Shown one piece after another: positions 11,170-23,867 of a DNA stretch of 64,000 nt; the first letter of the stretch is position 1, and every line of letters starts with the position of its first letter. The notes under the pieces are model-generated. The model did not search any database and was not told where the DNA came from. It saw only the letters and a list, made by a program, of their open reading frames with translations. This DNA comes from Merluccius polli (taxonomy: Eukaryota > Chordata > Actinopteri > Gadiformes > Merlucciidae): positions 62,001 through 126,000 of the forward strand of contig JAOPHQ010001750.1 of assembly GCA_030340625.1 (NCBI GenBank), written 5' to 3'. Position numbers and translations under genes: made by a program.

Positions 11170-12755
11170 GACAGAAACGCATGTATGTATTCACACACAT
11201 ACAGTACATATGTTAACATGCACAGATGTGTGTGCAAAGGCTTGGGTGCGCACACATGCGATCATCCCCTCACACGGAAATACACTTGCCTGCACTAGCA
11301 TGCACCCATAGACAGTAGTACACACAATCAACCTCACATACACACACATTGAGACACACCGTTTATCCGCATCAATATGATACACTGATAAGAACTCCCA
11401 ACATTTCAGCGGACGAGCCTTGCATCTCGACGCACCTTGATTGAGTTTGAAATCACTATCAAATAGCTGTGGACACTCCCATTACAGGACTTTCCTTCTG
11501 TCTCCATTTCAATCACAAAAGCAAAAGTAGCAGGAATTTGTGTCCTATGTTTGTGGCAGCTGCTAGCAGAATACTAAAGAAGAAATTCAGCAAACTGTAA
11601 ATAGGCCAGGGCTGCATAAAAGCTAAACACACTGTGCATGTTTGTGCTGGTTTTGTTCCATTAATATATAGATATATTGACCCCTGTGCGCATTGCACAG
11701 AAGGAAAAACACAATAATTGTGCAACATTGTTTAGGTTTCTTTTGACGAGGCGGTGCACATGTTTAAAAACTATAGAACCATTTTCCTTTTTTCTTTTTT
11801 TATCACATTCAACGGTTGCAAAGAATTTCCCAAAAAACAGTGTGGGGCCCAATGAAAGTGAAACTGAAAATAAAAACAACAGGGAAAGGAGAGGATTATA
11901 AGCAAAGCACCAAAACATACAGGAAGTCGATGGGTATCCGGTAGGTCTACTCTGTTATGTATGAGCCTCAAAGGACACAGTCTGGCATTTTACCATTTAG
12001 ACCATATTTCTGCCGTCTGACCGCTCAGGAACTGCCCTGTCACTCAAAGAATGTCAATCAATTTGAAAAGGTTGATTTTGGTACCGAGAGGCAAAATCAG
12101 ACAAAAATGAAAAATAGTGTTAGCACAAACTATGAAACAATAACAGTTTCATGGTTTTGTAGTTACTTGAATAGGCTGACATTTGGGCGTTGTCAAACAA
12201 CTTGAGCCAACACCGAAACATCTCTGTAGTATAACCTGCTTCTCTCGTGGTTTTATGCAGCTAATGCCCCTAACGTTAAAGTGGCAATCTCAAAGATTTC
12301 AGTTTGGTTGTGTTTGGCACCTATGGCGATAAGCGGTAATTGCAGGTGTGTCGCCACCGACACGACGTTGGTAACATTCATAATACTTCAAATGCAAGGG
12401 CTTTCATAAGTGGGCCATAGGCTCCATCACCATTGTGTTACCTCATTCGGCGATAGATAATGACTTAACAGACATTTATTTACATGAAAATCTTTGAAAA
12501 GATGATTACTTTAACTCTCTATATTTTATTCATAAAAGGCAATCACATCTATATATGTTGTACTTTCAAAGCGTCACGGTAGTGCTATCATGGCGGGCCT
12601 CGGTTAGATTACCGGTGGGCATTAGTGCCGCTGGACCCACTGTGGGTTACTATGTGCATGCAGAATATAAATGCTATGATGCTGTATTATGGTTCAGTTT
12701 GAGGTCACATCCATCAGACTATTACGCATGACAATATCCTGCATTTATTACACAG
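11170..12755. other. Non-coding sequence
   Basis: AC-rich words persist to about 11350. The rest is mixed sequence without recognisable exons or RNA genes. A stretch beginning near 12275 (GTTAAAGTGGCAATCTC) has the feel of a dispersed repeat, but I cannot find its ends. Confidence 0.4.
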
Positions 12756-12759
12756 CTTT

Positions 12760-13045
12760 GTTGATTCTGATTGGTCCATTACGGCATTCTACAGTCTGTT
12801 ATTTCCGAATAGCAGACCGCTGCTATGAATTACAGACCGTTGCTATGGACGCAGCTCTCCAACCCTAGGATCTAACAGACATTGTTTTTTAGCGGAAGCA
12901 ATACAATCTTTTTAAAATGAATGTTGTTGTTATAGTTTGTGTCAAAAAATGTTTTATTTCTTGTCGGGGTCCTGCATCAACCTGTCGGGGTTTATTTTGC
13001 AAAATAACGACCGGCTCGCTGTACATTATCCCTTGCGTAACACAC
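12760..13045. repeat. Probable dispersed repeat with internal duplications
   Basis: Two short internal duplications are visible: CAGACCGCTGCTATG then CAGACCGTTGCTATGG, and TGTCGGGGT twice (about 12962 and 12982), followed by TTTATTTTGCAAAATAACGA. The text resembles a repeat common in teleosts as I recall it. I cannot see terminal repeats, so class and boundaries are open. Confidence 0.4.
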
Positions 13046-13130
13046 TAGTGTCACAATCTCCTGCCATGTTTGGTTGACTATATAAGTCACTCTATCTCTC
13101 CCCGCTCGCCCATCGCCCCCTCTTCCCATC

Positions 13131-13454
13131 ATCCAACAACCCCCCCCACCCCCCCACCAACACATCCTCCATCTGTCTAAAATACTTTCCATCCAGCCAC
13201 TTTGGTTCCCTCCACTTCATCCTTCACATGTTCCCAAATTCATTCCTCTCTATCTCCCCCTCCGCTTGTGGTCAGCCCACACCCCTCCCTCCCTCCCTCC
13301 CTCGCTCCATCTCCTGCCTATCTCTCCTTTGCTTAGTGACAGTCTCATCACACTATCAATCAGACTGGTTGGGAGCCCCCTTGATGCCCAGACCAGCAAC
13401 AAAACAGACCTAGTTTGGTCCCATCAGTGCCAGTCGGTACCCCCCCCCCCCCCC
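13131..13454. repeat. Poly-C runs and pyrimidine-rich sequence
   Basis: C-runs at 13141-13156 (one A) and 13441-13454, with CCCT/CTCC sequence between them. No gene is seen. Confidence 0.85.
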
Positions 13455-13823
13455 CTTCTTTCCCTTAGTCACTTAAAAAAATGGGAAATCTACAGACCGC
13501 CACATATAGTCTGTCCCCCACCACCCCTATCCTCTGTCACAGGTCAAGACCTGGCAGGCATTGAGAGGAAGTCATAGAAATAGGTTATTGTTACTTGATG
13601 TATTCAGCTTGACATGTTGTGGAGCTTCCCATGTGCATTTTGTTATTCTATGTGCATTATGGTGAAGTCTTAGACAGACTCATAGGTATAGTTTTGTTTC
13701 ATGGGAGAGACGTGGAGTGTACAACACACAAGCGCCACGATTATTAAGTCATAATAATAACAAATGCTGGCAGAACCGTCCAGCCACACTTTGGAGATTT
13801 TTTTTTTTGTCTTACCTTGCACA

Positions 13824-13840
13824 AGCGCCATCCTGTGGTT
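13824..13840 (-). promoter_or_regulatory. Candidate CTCF site
   Basis: The minus strand reads CCACAGGATGGCGC (13825-13838), matching most positions of the vertebrate CTCF core but not the usual A at position 6. Single-motif evidence only. Confidence 0.3.
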
Positions 13841-14443
13841 TTCGTCTCAGGAAAGAGAACTGTGGAGAACAAAAAGAAACCAGGAAGCAAAGCATGAGGA
13901 GGAGGAAACATGTATCATGTGTTTTCAACAGCCTAGTGCTGCAATCACAGGCAAAATGAGGAGTTCTATGGAGCAGGACAGGTGATGCCAATACGACCCT
14001 GGTTGTGAGCTGTGATCTGTGTGATCTTGCGAGACAGATCATGTCTTGCAGAGTGACCGCAGAGATAGAGAGAGAGATAGATGTATTGATTGAATGATTT
14101 AATGATTTGATTGACGACTGACTCATTTTCAAATATTGTTATATTTGAGTGTAAAATAATAATGAACTTTCGAACTTCGATCTTCTGGATAATCTGAACT
14201 CTTTCAGATTATAGACAGCTACAACATAAACCCTACAACATATTATACTCAACCCACGAGTTTCCATATTTACTTTGTAAAAACTATAGATTTTTTGGGA
14301 GGTTTATGTTGACGTTGGCGGAATACACAATTACAATCTCAGACAAAAGCTTGTTGCCATTGTAATTGGAAATAAATTAATGTCTGGCTTTATCATCATG
14401 TGTTTACCACTACTACCAGTGGAAACAATATAAATATACCACA

Positions 14444-14634
14444 TGGGCCAGATAGTGCAGTGGCTAGTGTGTTCTACTCACAGCCGAAAGGTACTGGGTT
14501 TGAACCCCGATGTCTGCATTCTACCTGTAGACATCCTCGAGCAAGATGGCTAACCCCTACCTCCTCCTTAATGACCTGTATCAGAACTCACAAAGTCCCT
14601 ATAGATACAAGTGCTAAATGACTAACTAGTACAC
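14444..14634 (+). mobile_element. tRNA-derived SINE
   Basis: The element starts with a tRNA-like head: GCAGTGGCTAGTGTGTTC in the A-box region, then B box GGGTTTGAACCCC about 40 bp later. Its end, AAGTCCCTATAGATACAAG then GTGCTAAATGACTAA, is a mutated form of the AGTCGCTTTGGATAAAAG/GTCTGCTAAATGACTAA tail common in fish SINEs. The length, about 190 bp, fits a full-length copy. Confidence 0.8.
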
Positions 14635-15400
14635 GTAAGTACAAGTAAATAATTAAGACCAAGTTTTAAAATGTAGCCGTCTATTGGACTTATCTGTAAA
14701 GGTTCAAACTGTTAAACATTTCCACACAAAGTGGCTAAATGTTATACTTGTATACAAAGACATCCCTTAGTGGGATTCAAAAATGTGTTGCAGTGATTAA
14801 TGCAACACAGTAAATAGCCCATTCTAATATTTCAATATGCATTTCCAATCTCAGCTAAAAGGGCGGTATTAAAGCGTGGTCCCAAGTTACTTAGCCACAC
14901 TTACGGACAATTACCGTGTGCAAGCCAACTAAAACGAAAAACATGTGTTGTTAAATCTTCCTTGAAGCAGCACAACAAATTAGTTATTTCGCGAAATATA
15001 TATAAATAAAGATGTAGATGTAGGAATATAAAATGGCAATGAACTAGCGTTTAATGTGCTCTGAGGATGTTCTGAGGCCATTTCGAATGCTAAATGCATT
15101 AACAGATGTTGCTGGTCCCATACCAGCCTGTGGACAAATATTCATATTAGTGATTAGCTACTTATTGGACCAATGGGGACAATTTAGCGTCATGTCATTT
15201 CCACAAAAAAATGGTTGAGGATAAAATGTATTGCTCTGCTATTTTGGGCAATGTCTAATTATTATCTACACATAATTTAGTGCTGCCTAGGAGTGGATGT
15301 GTTGATTACTGTTGCGATGATGATTATGTAGAGTATGAAAAGGCGGGTCTGTGTCTGAAACTTGTGATTAGTTTCCTTTATTGTAAGTTTATTACTTGGT
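14635..15400. other. AT-rich non-coding sequence
   Basis: No exon, simple repeat or transposon end is recognised. Confidence 0.5.
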
Positions 15401-15644
15401 GAAAAGCTGGGTCAAATTTAAACACTTTATACAAATTGAAGCGATGCATTCCAACTACAAATTGGGTTGAATTCCACATATAGATCAGATTAAGAGACCA
15501 GATTAAGTAATTTAGATCACAAGGTCTTATTGTTAATTATGAACAAAAAATAAAGTAGAAACATAATAAGAAAAGAAGAAGGTAGGCATGTCAGCTTCCT
15601 GGCTCTTTAAAGTGAAACAGCACCATGCGGTTCCCACTTCCTGT
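15401..15644 (+). repeat. Unnamed dispersed repeat, copy 1
   Basis: It shares a collinear series of blocks with 17716-17966: AAGCTGGGTCAAAT, CATTCCAACTACAAATTGG, ATCACAAGGTCTTATTG, AATTATGAACA, AAATAAAGTAG, GTCAGCTTCCTGGCTCTTT and AAAGTGAAAC, ending in CACTTCCTGTT. The orientation is the same. I see no tRNA head, coding potential or clear terminal repeats, so the class is unknown. Confidence 0.75.
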
Positions 15645-15654
15645 TCTCCGTCTT

Positions 15655-15673
15655 CCCCCCCCCCCCCCCCCCC
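15655..15673. repeat. Poly-C run
   Basis: Nineteen consecutive C. Confidence 0.95.
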
Positions 15674-15969
15674 GATTCGCCCTGTTCAGACTAATGAGTC
15701 TGCAAATTAAATTGTAGAACAGAGGAATATTAGGGCGGCTGCCATTTTGACGAGGTAAAGAATACTCAATTAGGAACACTTCCCCCTCTCCACCCGCCCC
15801 CTCCACACGGACCCGTGGTTATTACGCTCACGCCAAGATACGTGTTCAAATTCAACAAACGCTTTGGATGGACTCCGAACAAAAAAGGCAAAAAAAAAGG
15901 GAGAGGAGTGAGGGTGGGGGTTAGCTTGGACCAAAATGCGACAGCAGGAAAACAGCACGGGACGTTGGA

Positions 15970-15992
15970 TGTGTGTGTGTGGGTGTGTGTGT

Positions 15993-16023
<31 letters not shown>

Positions 16024-16032
16024 GGGGGGGGG
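15970..16032. repeat. (GT)n joined to 26 nt poly-G
   Basis: A GT run passes without a gap into G at 16007-16032. It is prone to slippage and quadruplex formation, so its length in the assembly should be trusted least. Confidence 0.95.
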
Positions 16033-16306
16033 TGAAATAAACAAACAACCAAATAAAGGGAAACCTAAGTGACACCGTGACAAGAAGGCTATCGCACTGG
16101 CGCTCCTGTCTGCCGCAGCTATGTTTCATTACACAGCACCGAGGCTTAGGAGGCAATCAAGCATATTTAGCCATCCTCGTCTCGCCCGCCCAAAGCAATT
16201 ATTACTTCCCAGTTTTTTTTACTGTGGTTTGCCATGGGGAAAATGAACTGCGCTACTTATCAGCTCAATGCATACACAAGTGACTGGGGTGGAGGGCATG
16301 TAGGAG

Positions 16307-16310
<4 letters not shown>

Positions 16311-16375
<65 letters not shown>

Positions 16376-16451
16376 ATGCATGGGTGTGTGTGTGTGCATG
16401 AATGCGCGTGCCTTGTGAGTATCTTAATGTGTGTGTGTGTGTGTGTGTGTG
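16311..16451. repeat. (GT)n microsatellite, compound
   Basis: Pure GT at 16311-16374, then imperfect GT with GCAT steps, then a second GT block at about 16430-16451. Confidence 0.97.
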
Positions 16452-16614
16452 CACCTGTGTGCAGAGAGTGTGTAACAGCATTGTGTGGATGTTTAGGTAG
16501 AAGGCACATATGGGGTGGGTGGGTTTCCAGAAAAGGCCCAGCACTGAGCAACAGGTTACCTTTTAAATCCCATTAGTGTTGTAACATCACCGCGCTTTAG
16601 GAGCACCCAGGCCA

Positions 16615-16646
16615 AGAGAGAGAGCGAGAGAGAGAGAGAGAGAGAT
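16615..16646. repeat. (GA)n microsatellite
   Basis: About 30 bp of GA with one C interruption. Confidence 0.95.
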
Positions 16647-17454
16647 AACCATAAACATGTCAACCCAAATGCATTGTTATTTGCATTCATATTGGAAAGG
16701 GCCAAATTGATGCAGGGTCAAACAGGGAAGGTGAGGGTTTATGACCTGTGCATAGCTCCACAGTCAGCAACTCTGATATATCGGGGCAGCTAGCCTTGTC
16801 GGGCTTTATGTCTGATTATATTATCATTGCCGGCGATCAATGGAAGTGACTGATTGTTCCCGAAGCACAGTAGTAGTAGCAGTAGTAGGGAATATAACTA
16901 TAAGGTGGACCAACACTGTTATGGCAAAAAGAAGTCGGACCGAACGGGGGGGGGGTATGATAATGTGCATTGAAAAACACATTTACTTGTTTCTTTCATG
17001 TGTCATTTGCACACGGCTACTTTGCATCCCCCACATACAAATGAGGAAATTAAGAGAACGCCAGTGTGAGCACCGCCTCAACTCGACCAGCGCCTCCGAC
17101 CGTTTCATTTACAGTGGCTAATGTACATTTAAGTGGCACAACTGGCAGACACGCCATTAGCATCCGTCGAGGGACTTATGAGTCTGTTTTTTTTGGGGGG
17201 GGCGGGAAAGACACCCTTACATTTTGCAGCCTCCTCTTCAGTTCTGGGCACCACTCCCCATAACTCAACATCCTCCCCTCCTCCTATAACTCCCATGCGA
17301 TTGGCCCAGCCATAATCATCAGCATTATGCCCTCTTTCAATGGGCCTGATTTACAAGTCTGGACATGGCACCGAGCTACGGTGCGCCGCTACTATGGGGG
17401 CTAAGCACGAGGCTGCTGCCCGTCCCAGTCCCCCCCCCTTATTGCTATCGAACC

Positions 17455-17690
17455 GTTTTCCCAAGGAACTTTATTGGAGAGCGCCGGAGTGACATTCATA
17501 ATGTTCGGAAAGCGAGCGTCTTTAAGATTTATGACATGCAAACCGTTCATGAGGCAGAAAATCACCCCGTTAAAAATGTTCCGGCACTTGTTCGTGGCAT
17601 TTAATGAAAGCAGAGTTTGAGTTGGGTTTTTTTGCCAATTTCCATGTGTACAAAAATATGTAATCATCTTGCCAACGATATGGTACACTT
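17455..17690. other. Candidate conserved non-coding block
   Basis: Repeat-free, mixed-complexity sequence with no open frame that looks coding. Flagged only for its enhancer-like composition. Confidence 0.25.
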
Positions 17691-17715
17691 ATGTGTTATT
17701 ACAGGGTGACAGGTT

Positions 17716-17966
17716 AAAGGCTGGGTCAAATCTAAAGTCCGAATAAAAATAACAGCAGCGCACAAGAGCAACACATTCCAACTACAAATTGGATTGAATC
17801 GCACAAATATACTTTGAAAGCAACAACAATTATGAAGATCCGATTAAGTTATTTGATCACAAGGTCTTATTGTCAATTATGAACACAAAATAAAGTAGGA
17901 GCATAACATAAAGGCGTGTCAGCTTCCTGGCTCTTTAAAGTGAAACTGTGCTTCTCACTTCCTGTT
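17716..17966 (+). repeat. Unnamed dispersed repeat, copy 2
   Basis: The second copy of the repeat at 15401-15644, same orientation, with matching blocks from GGCTGGGTCAAAT through ACTTCCTGTT. The middle carries insertions and substitutions, so the copies are well diverged. Confidence 0.75.
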
Positions 17967-18099
17967 TGTGTAACACAAGTGGTTAATTTGAACCATATCC
18001 AGTGTGTGTCTGTCCAGGTTGCGGGAGTGTGTGATGTATAATGTGGGCCTATGAAGGACTTGTTTTGATAAAAAGCTCTATCAATACATTTGATTTGAA

Positions 18100-18380
18100 T
18101 CTACCCGTCCACCTATCCATCCACTCGGTTATTAACTTACCGCGTTACTCATTTATTGGCAACTGGATTAAAGATAATCTGCAGATGAAATCCTCGGCGG
18201 ACACGAGATTTGAGGCGTCAGCTTCGATGCGATTGGACGGCGGCTGAACTCGCCGTGCCATGTGAATGGAGATCTATAAATGCTCTCATCGCTGGTGGTG
18301 TGAAGCACATGATCCTGATACGTCTGGGGACTTTTGATCGCACTGGATAAGCCCCGCAGGCCACCCCTGGCCCCTGCCTC
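18100..18380. other. Candidate conserved non-coding block
   Basis: Complex, repeat-free sequence between the dispersed repeat and an (AC)n tract at 18438-18464. No frame is convincing. Confidence 0.25.
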
Positions 18381-18432
18381 AACCCTCCCGCCACTACGAC
18401 AATATCATGTTAGCCCACATCCGCCGTTTTCA

Positions 18433-18464
<32 letters not shown>

Positions 18465-19224
18465 TCATAATAATAATAACAACAACGGCTCCCATAGATA
18501 CGGCTCCTAAACCTCCTGGTGATAGCTGCCATTTCCCATCACATCGCCTTAGAACGGGCAGCGCCATGAGAGCACTCTGGGCACCGCCACTGTCTAAATG
18601 GAGAAATTGCGTGAGGCGGAATGGATTTCGGTTTGGATTACTTAAGTGCGCTGCACACGCCGCTCGCGGTGCGCCGTGCGGAGGCTTGTAGCGTGAGCAT
18701 GTTTTGGTTCCAAAGGCTGATTAATAAACTGGAGAATTTATGCTATTGTATTGTTTTTTTTTGTGGCCTGACGATGTGACGGGCTGTCGCACCATTTTCC
18801 CCCTATTTATTATTCTCGAAATGATTGAATGGGCACCCATATACAACTACCTCTGGAGAGGTATTCATATAAAAATAATGCAGCCGACTCCCCCCCCCCA
18901 CACACACACACCAGAACGAAGATATGAAATGACTTATAAATACACTTTCTTTCCCCACCCATTCCACTGACTATCTCTCCATGTAGAAATATTGCCACCT
19001 AATTCTTCTGTGTTTTGTGAATGTGAGAAATATAGGACATTTTAAATAAATATAGAGATATTATTCACACTGCTATAGACTAGACTAGAGTTGTGTGTGT
19101 GTGTTTCAACAATAATTGATTTTAATAAATAATCTAAAAGAAACTAGAAATGTGAGTAATAATGACTTGTGTTGCCCACTGTTATCATCTTTCTCCATAG
19201 AGTGAAGAGAGCTATACAATATTA

Positions 19225-19470
19225 CACAACATGACAACCAAGGTCTTTATTCTCTCCGGTCCAAGGGACATATTCTATTAAATTAATTAGGCCTTAAATG
19301 TGCTTCATTCATGGAAACATGCGGCGTGAAATAACATCTGGCCTCCCATGTCCCACTAAAGTGTCTGAAAGCAAAGGGAAAACAATAGAACTCTCTCAAC
19401 GAGCCAACGAGGGATGGAAATAATTTGCATTTATGAGTATCTTTTCCAATTGATCTCAGCCATTAGGGGA
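19225..19470. other. Candidate regulatory block with octamer motif
   Basis: It holds AAATTAATTAGG and an ATTTGCAT octamer (about 19423-19430) within TAATTTGCATTTATGAG. Octamer plus homeodomain cores in repeat-free DNA is a common enhancer signature, but short motifs arise by chance. Confidence 0.3.
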
Positions 19471-19570
19471 AGATGGGAGTGGGGGGACGCGGGTAGAATG
19501 GACTGGGTTCAACTCCACACGTTAAAGGCGGGGACCAGGGGGTGGAAGTGGAGTTATGACTGATCTCTCT

Positions 19571-19606
19571 CTCCCCCTCTCCCCCTCTCCCCCCCCCCCC
19601 CCCCCC
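19571..19606. repeat. C-rich tract with poly-C
   Basis: CCCCCTCT units end in 18 consecutive C at 19589-19606. Confidence 0.93.
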
Positions 19607-19689
19607 ATCCCTTTGCCTCCCAACTGCTCTTGTGACAAAGATACGGACGAATGCAGACAGATGGCGAGGAGGTGAGTGTGCGTGCACGT

Positions 19690-19790
<101 letters not shown>

Positions 19791-20143
19791 CATACTCGTG
19801 TGTGTTGTAACGCACGGTGAGTGGAGACGCCGTTTGACTTTGTACAAAAGCAAAAAAGAAAGAGAATGACAGAGAGAGAGAGAGAGAGAGTGTGGGGGGA
19901 GAGAACAGAGAGCAAAATGCAATCAATCAATATGTACCTCATTATAGGGTGTGCAAGACAATAAGTGTATTTTTTTTGGTCTATCATTCGCCAGCTCCTC
20001 GTAAAAAAAGCCAGGCATAGGTGGCGTGTCGATAAAACCTACACATAATGGGCGTCGCCTGCCAGCCTGACGAGAGGGACGAGGGGAGGAAACACAGCGA
20101 CGGCGCCGTAGAGGATAGCGGCTGTGTTGTATTTCTATTGAGA

Positions 20144-20162
20144 CACTGCCATCTGCCGGCCA
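20144..20162 (-). promoter_or_regulatory. Candidate CTCF site
   Basis: The minus strand reads TGGCCGGCAGATGGCAGTG. This matches the 19 bp CTCF consensus at nearly all high-information positions (GG.C..GCAG.TGGCAG). It is the best such match I noticed in the window. Confidence 0.45.
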
Positions 20163-20640
20163 CGGCGGGTATTTAAAACAGAATCCCGTCCAACGGCGGA
20201 TCACCTCTTTCAAAGACACTTTCATTGTGGTGGCTGTGTCTGCTGCTGTGTCTACACACAACAGATAGAGTAGTAATGACTTTAAACCATGCATATCCTT
20301 TGTTTTTGAGGTCTGTTTGATTTTCTTTCTTTTGTGTTTAACCCGAAAAAAAAAGAAGAAAATATTAGACATACATACATAATTTCCATCGTTACCATTC
20401 AGACCGACGGCATATTTACATCTAATGTAGCTTTTAAGTTGTGTGTTCGATTAGTGTTTTATGTGTTGTCATTCATTTCACGCAACTCTTTCAGACATTC
20501 AGCACTCTTTACTACATCCACAATGCCACATACATCGGAGTTGTACCTCACACAGCTTGGACAGGCTATACTGAATTCACATCAGTGGGAGGCGTTCACA
20601 CACAGGGATATGAAAAGCTTAGCCGTTCTGTGAAGAAGTA

Positions 20641-20661
20641 CAGCACCATCTTGTGGCTACA
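20641..20661 (-). promoter_or_regulatory. Candidate CTCF site
   Basis: The minus strand reads TAGCCACAAGATGGTGCTG, a good but imperfect CTCF match. It has the same orientation as the site at 20144, 500 bp away. Confidence 0.35.
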
Positions 20662-20682
20662 AGTTCACACGCACACTTTTCT

Positions 20683-20687
20683 GTGTG

Positions 20688-20720
<33 letters not shown>
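20683..20720. repeat. (GT)n microsatellite
   Basis: About 38 bp of GT with one GC step. Confidence 0.95.
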
Positions 20721-20721
<1 letters not shown>

Positions 20722-20885
20722 AGTGGGAATGAAATCATATCGTGTTATTAAAAGAAATCCAGGGCCGTAGCGGAAACGGTAACGGTACTAATGAGCGTCT
20801 CTGTGGTTAAGAGTCATGAAATATGCACTGGCCTTAAACGCCTCATCTATAAAGCCTTGAGACACATCCTGTGCATTCCATTAAA

Positions 20886-20937
20886 TACACACACACACAC
20901 ACACACACAGGCAGGCAGGCACAAACACAGAGGTGCG

Positions 20938-20968
<31 letters not shown>
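20886..20968. repeat. (AC)n microsatellites
   Basis: Two AC blocks (20886-20908 and 20939-20968) separated by GGCAGGCAGGCAC. Confidence 0.95.
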
Positions 20969-20970
<2 letters not shown>

Positions 20971-21135
20971 CGCTCTGCTGCACCATTACTTTACCTTCAG
21001 AGGAAATTGAATAAATTCCTCACGCCTGTTTTCTTACAGTTGCCCCGAGCCTTATTGGCAATACATGAGCGTGTTTAAAGGTATGCAACATGCCGATGTA
21101 TTTCTCAACACACACGGGCGGTGGTGTGTGTGTGT

Positions 21136-21154
21136 GGGGGGGGGGGGGGGGGGG
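21136..21154. repeat. Poly-G run
   Basis: Nineteen consecutive G following a short GT run. Confidence 0.95.
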
Positions 21155-21638
21155 TTGTTTTTAAGTCGATTATGACCTTATCAAAAAAGTTTTTCATGGA
21201 GGCGTTTTTGTGTGCGTGCGTGTGTTTTTTTCTAATCATAGATTCTGCTCTATGCTAATCTATTTGCGACCACAGTTCTCCAGCACTTCAATCTCTAATC
21301 CTTTCTGTCTGTGGCTTAGTGCTGATTGACCCTGGGACACAGCGGCACGACTACTATCTCACACAAAACAGATTTGATCCGGTCTTTTTTTTCTGTACTT
21401 TTCCCCAAAAGCATATCTGTCTTTTCTCCCCCGACGTACACTTCTCAAAAGAGGGATGTCAGCAGACTGCAGGATTATGGCTTCTTTTCATTCTTTTTAT
21501 AGCTAATCACTGGAGCGGCCAACCTGCCTGACATGTATTGACAATGCAAATAGAAATTCTTTCTCCCTCATTGAGATGCCTGTGTTGATCTCCCCTTTAT
21601 GCGATTGTACTAGCACAATCGGACGTCTTAACTGCCAA

Positions 21639-21652
21639 CGTCGTGCACGACG
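21639..21652. promoter_or_regulatory. 14 bp perfect palindrome
   Basis: CGTCGTGCACGACG is a perfect dyad. It lies 17 bp after a smaller inverted repeat (CGATTGT/ACAATCG at 21602-21621). It could be a dimeric factor site or chance. Confidence 0.3.
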
Positions 21653-22054
21653 AACACTATAGGCGATTACCTCATGCTTAATGAACTGAGGGCGGACGAA
21701 GAGGACGGGCGCGGCCTTTTCCTCGTGACCCCATTCTTACTCTTATACTGTCTTTTGAATGAACAGGGAGAGGGATGGAGATATTTGCCTATTGAAGAAC
21801 ACAAAAGAGATTGACGCCTGTCGACTGTTGGAGGGCGTAAGGCCGTTTGTCAGTCGTGACGGAGGTGGAGAACAATGTTTACAGATAGCACGAATCAGGG
21901 GCTTCAGCATGTCTTGCGATGTAAAACAGATGTCATTAACGCAAGAGTCACGGGATGCGCTCTGGCACATCGCATTGCCTCTCTCGCTTTGTATCAGGGG
22001 GAAACAGAGACATGTTATGATGTCATTGGGTCGAATTTCGTCAGCCAGTGAAGA

Positions 22055-22079
22055 CATCATCATCATCATCATCATCATA
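22055..22079. repeat. (ATC)n microsatellite
   Basis: Eight copies of ATC. Confidence 0.95.
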
Positions 22080-22599
22080 CTTTTGTTGAATTGATAATTT
22101 TTGAATAGGTGAATAATATGCCCGTCAATTAGCTAACAAGGTGAAAAAAAAGTACATTTTGACCATCACGTGACACTGAGTGCACATTACAACACACATT
22201 GTGATTGTGTGAGTGGGTGTTCATGAAACCCACAACAACTGCACTTCAATACTGTCCATGTGTGAGTATTGTTCAGCCATGCCACGGCGGTACCGAGAAA
22301 AAGACCTAGGCCTACAGCAGCCTACACGGTTAAAAAAAATGACATCTCAACTGTGTTATCCAGAAAAGAGCTGCCTCAAGAGCTATCGGCTTTCCCCTTT
22401 TGAATAACAACATTTCTCTATTCAAATTAATTCGATTTTTTACAATCACTTGCCATGATAAACCGACGCCCCTCTGAAACCCCCCGTTTATGAGCAGTTG
22501 TACGTGTGCACGTACGACGGGCGCGCTGAACGAGTGTGATATATGCTGGGTAACGGGGGGACGGGGGTGGGTATCATCTGGGGGGTTATTTGTGGGGTC

Positions 22600-22800
22600 T
22601 ACATAACAGTAATTCCCCAGCCGTGGCTTGTTGGATGGCGAAGCAGAGCGAGATACACTCCGAGGTTCACATAAAGCCACTGGACTTTGTAATAATTCAT
22701 GGGCCAAAAAGCCCTCACAGCGCTCCGCCCTGCAATATTTATGGCTCGCTGAATGCATTTCCTAAGCCGTGTGTTCTTACAAAGGCCTCAAGGGTGGGAT
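22600..22800. other. Candidate conserved non-coding block
   Basis: Repeat-free sequence rich in ordinary-complexity words, with TAATAATTCATGGGCC near 22690-22705. No coding frame is convincing. Confidence 0.25.
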
Positions 22801-22809
22801 TTTTTATGT

Positions 22810-23530
22810 ATGTTTTCATTTAATTATTTATTTTGTATGTATTCTTTTGAAGGTGCGCAGGCTATGGCATTTTGCACTTTACCGCGGCATTGTGGGAAAA
22901 ACGTTGGATGAAAGATGTCTATGATGACTCATAATGTCTGCTTGGATGGTTATCTTGGTCTCAGACATGGAAAAATGAATAAATAATGACAAATAAATAA
23001 TGTTTGTTTTGCTCTGCAGCATGTCTGAACAAACTGTTTAGGAATTAAGGAAGTAATAAGAGAATATATATTCCCAAGTAATGTGATAAAACATTTTTTT
23101 TTCCAGAAACAACTTTTGTCTCATTTTAACTGTGGCCAGAAACAAACTTCAAAGTGACCAAAGTAACCATATTTAATGTGGTCGTGTGGGTGTTTTTCTC
23201 TTTGTTGAAAGTTGATTGAAAACATTTCCAAATGAAAAAAACATGAACAAATCACCAGTGTACTTCGATGAAGTGGTGACACCACTGTGCTATCTGTTAT
23301 GACGTGGTACTTGTGCTACTTACCAGGTGCCGAGGCTCCTCCGTCAGGATCATGCAGGTGCCGACATTGTGCCCAACGCGCCAGGCGTCCCTCGCCGACT
23401 CACCACTTCACTCACTCACTCACCCCCTTTGACCCCCACCTAGGAGATAAAGAACAGTCCAGAATCACTGTCTCTCCTTCAATGTGTGAAGGGCAGCATC
23501 ATTTGTAATGAACGACCGAATGTGTCCATT
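22810..23530. other. AT-rich non-coding sequence
   Basis: Nothing recognised beyond short A- and T-runs. Confidence 0.5.
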
Positions 23531-23622
23531 TTGAAATGCACCGATTCGACGATTCATTCATTAATTCACTCACACATAAATTAACCCATGTGTGCAATCC
23601 ATCACTCATCCATCCATCTACT

Positions 23623-23633
<11 letters not shown>

Positions 23634-23698
<65 letters not shown>
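23634..23698. repeat. (AC)n microsatellite
   Basis: A pure AC run, with a second AC-rich block at 23813-23872. Confidence 0.97.
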
Positions 23699-23701
<3 letters not shown>

Positions 23702-23827
23702 CATTTATTTGGAATGACCAATACTTACAACGACACAGCATTCCAAATATTAATAAAGAGCCCATTAATGTCTCACACAGCAACACAAACACTGTGCAGG
23801 TACCTACAGCCACACACAGCACACACA

Positions 23828-23867
<40 letters not shown>

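Noticed and set aside
22330..22758. 142-residue minus-strand frame
   Set aside because: No domain, no splice or start context, and it crosses sequence that looks regulatory rather than coding.
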